A stretch of 64,000 bases of DNA from Pseudarthrobacter sp. NIBRBAC000502770 (lineage in GTDB: Bacteria > Actinomycetota > Actinomycetes > Actinomycetales > Micrococcaceae): the NCBI RefSeq assembly GCF_006517815.1, contig NZ_CP041198.1, forward strand, positions 3,782,001-3,846,000, read 5' to 3'. The first letter of the stretch is position 1. The number at the start of each line of letters is the position of its first letter. Shown here piece by piece: positions 63,696 to 64,000 of the stretch. A program made the position numbers and the translations under genes. A model generated the notes under the pieces. The model made no database searches and was not told the origin of the DNA. It worked only from the letters and a program-made list of their open reading frames with translations.

Positions 63696-64000
63696 ATGGA
63701 TACCAAGCTCAAAGTCGCAGTGCTCGGGACGGGAATCATGGGAGCGGCCATGGCCCGGAACCTCCTGCGGGCCGGCCATGAAGTCTCGGTATGGAACCGG
63801 GACAGGGCCAAAACGGAACCCCTGGCTGCTGACGGCGCCCGGCGTGCCGCCAACCCTTCCGACGCCGTCAAGGCGGCCGACGTGGTCCTGACCATGCTCT
63901 TCGACGCGGCCGCGGTGGAAGATGTCATGCGGGCTGCGGCCGCCGGCGTCCGGCCCGGCATGGCCTGGGTGCAGTCCACCACGGTGGGCGTCCAGGACGT
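63696..64000 (+). CDS. Beta-hydroxyacid dehydrogenase-like NAD(P)-dependent oxidoreductase, 3' partial
   Basis: The first 101 residues of a 6-phosphogluconate/3-hydroxyisobutyrate dehydrogenase-like enzyme. AVLGTGIMGAAMARNLLRAGHEVSVWNRDRAK is the Rossmann entry with the GxGxMG motif, and VLTMLFDAAAVEDVM, then WVQSTTVGVQDV, lead to the substrate-binding STVSP-like segment. ATG 63696 has AGGAGAAGG five bases upstream. The gene runs off the window, so substrate and length are unknown. Confidence 0.9.
   Translation, partial: MDTKLKVAVLGTGIMGAAMARNLLRAGHEVSVWNRDRAKTEPLAADGARRAANPSDAVKAADVVLTMLFDAAAVEDVMRAAAAGVRPGMAWVQSTTVGVQD

Overview
The window is GC-rich chromosomal DNA of an actinobacterium of the family Micrococcaceae, most likely Arthrobacter sensu lato (Pseudarthrobacter-like). 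The gene order recF-dciA-gyrB-gyrA-DUF3566-tRNA-Ile-DLW39-tRNA-Ala, followed by the reversed fhaA-fhaB-pstP-rodA-pbpA-pknA-pknB block and trpG/pabA, is the classic origin-proximal layout of that group. The true oriC (dnaA-dnaN gap) should lie a few kilobases left of base 1. No IS element, prophage, CRISPR array or rRNA was found.  Layout. 1-8.0 kb: replication and topology genes (recF partial, dciA-like, gyrB, gyrA), a DUF3566 membrane protein, tRNA-Ile(GAT), a 38-aa DLW-39 protein and tRNA-Ala(TGC). 8.1-12.6 kb: EamA-type transporter, GT2 glycosyltransferase, an 11-residue-repeat membrane protein, cyclophilin and rhomboid protease. 12.6-13.75 kb: a dense cluster of DnaA boxes on both sides of an AhpD-like gene. 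13.8-16.4 kb: tag, crgA, class E sortase, small membrane protein, trpG/pabA. 16.5-26.4 kb: Ser/Thr-kinase, phosphatase and cell-wall cluster, read leftward from fhaA to pknB, with tRNA-Leu(CAG) upstream. 26.5-44.8 kb: accessory catabolic and stress genes: galactarate/talarate-type dehydratase with its GntR regulator, MFS permease, TetR regulator and putrescine oxidase, PNPOx-fold stress protein, divergent DUF5997/LysR-effector-domain pair, a three-gene LEA-like membrane operon with a frameshifted MarR gene, alditol oxidase, amidase and agmatine deiminase. 44.9-47.6 kb: rsgA and a diguanylate cyclase. 47.6-56.2 kb: LacI-controlled sugar ABC transporter with two Gfo/Idh oxidoreductases, ThuA and a TIM-barrel isomerase, resembling 3-keto-sugar pathways. 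56.2-64 kb: DUF1003, SulP transporter, MptB-like mannosyltransferase facing two tandem GT-C enzymes, small hypotheticals and a partial beta-hydroxyacid-dehydrogenase-like gene.  How parts work together. Reading the intergenic DNA suggests three small regulons. (1) A perfect palindrome with core ATGAATG-N-CATTCAT occurs at the putrescine-oxidase promoter beside a TetR gene, and again 13.4 kb away at the agmatine deiminase/amidase operon, suggesting one polyamine-responsive regulator for agmatine-to-putrescine-to-aminobutanal catabolism. (2) A TTAGTAAGC/GCTTACTAA palindrome family fills the gap between a MarR gene and the LEA-like operon and recurs upstream of the PNPOx stress gene; the MarR gene carries a one-base frameshift in a C tract. 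(3) TTTCGAAA sites flank the LacI gene and the sugar operon promoter. The DnaA-box cluster, the MarR/LEA-like stress regulon and the polyamine regulon are the most interesting parts.
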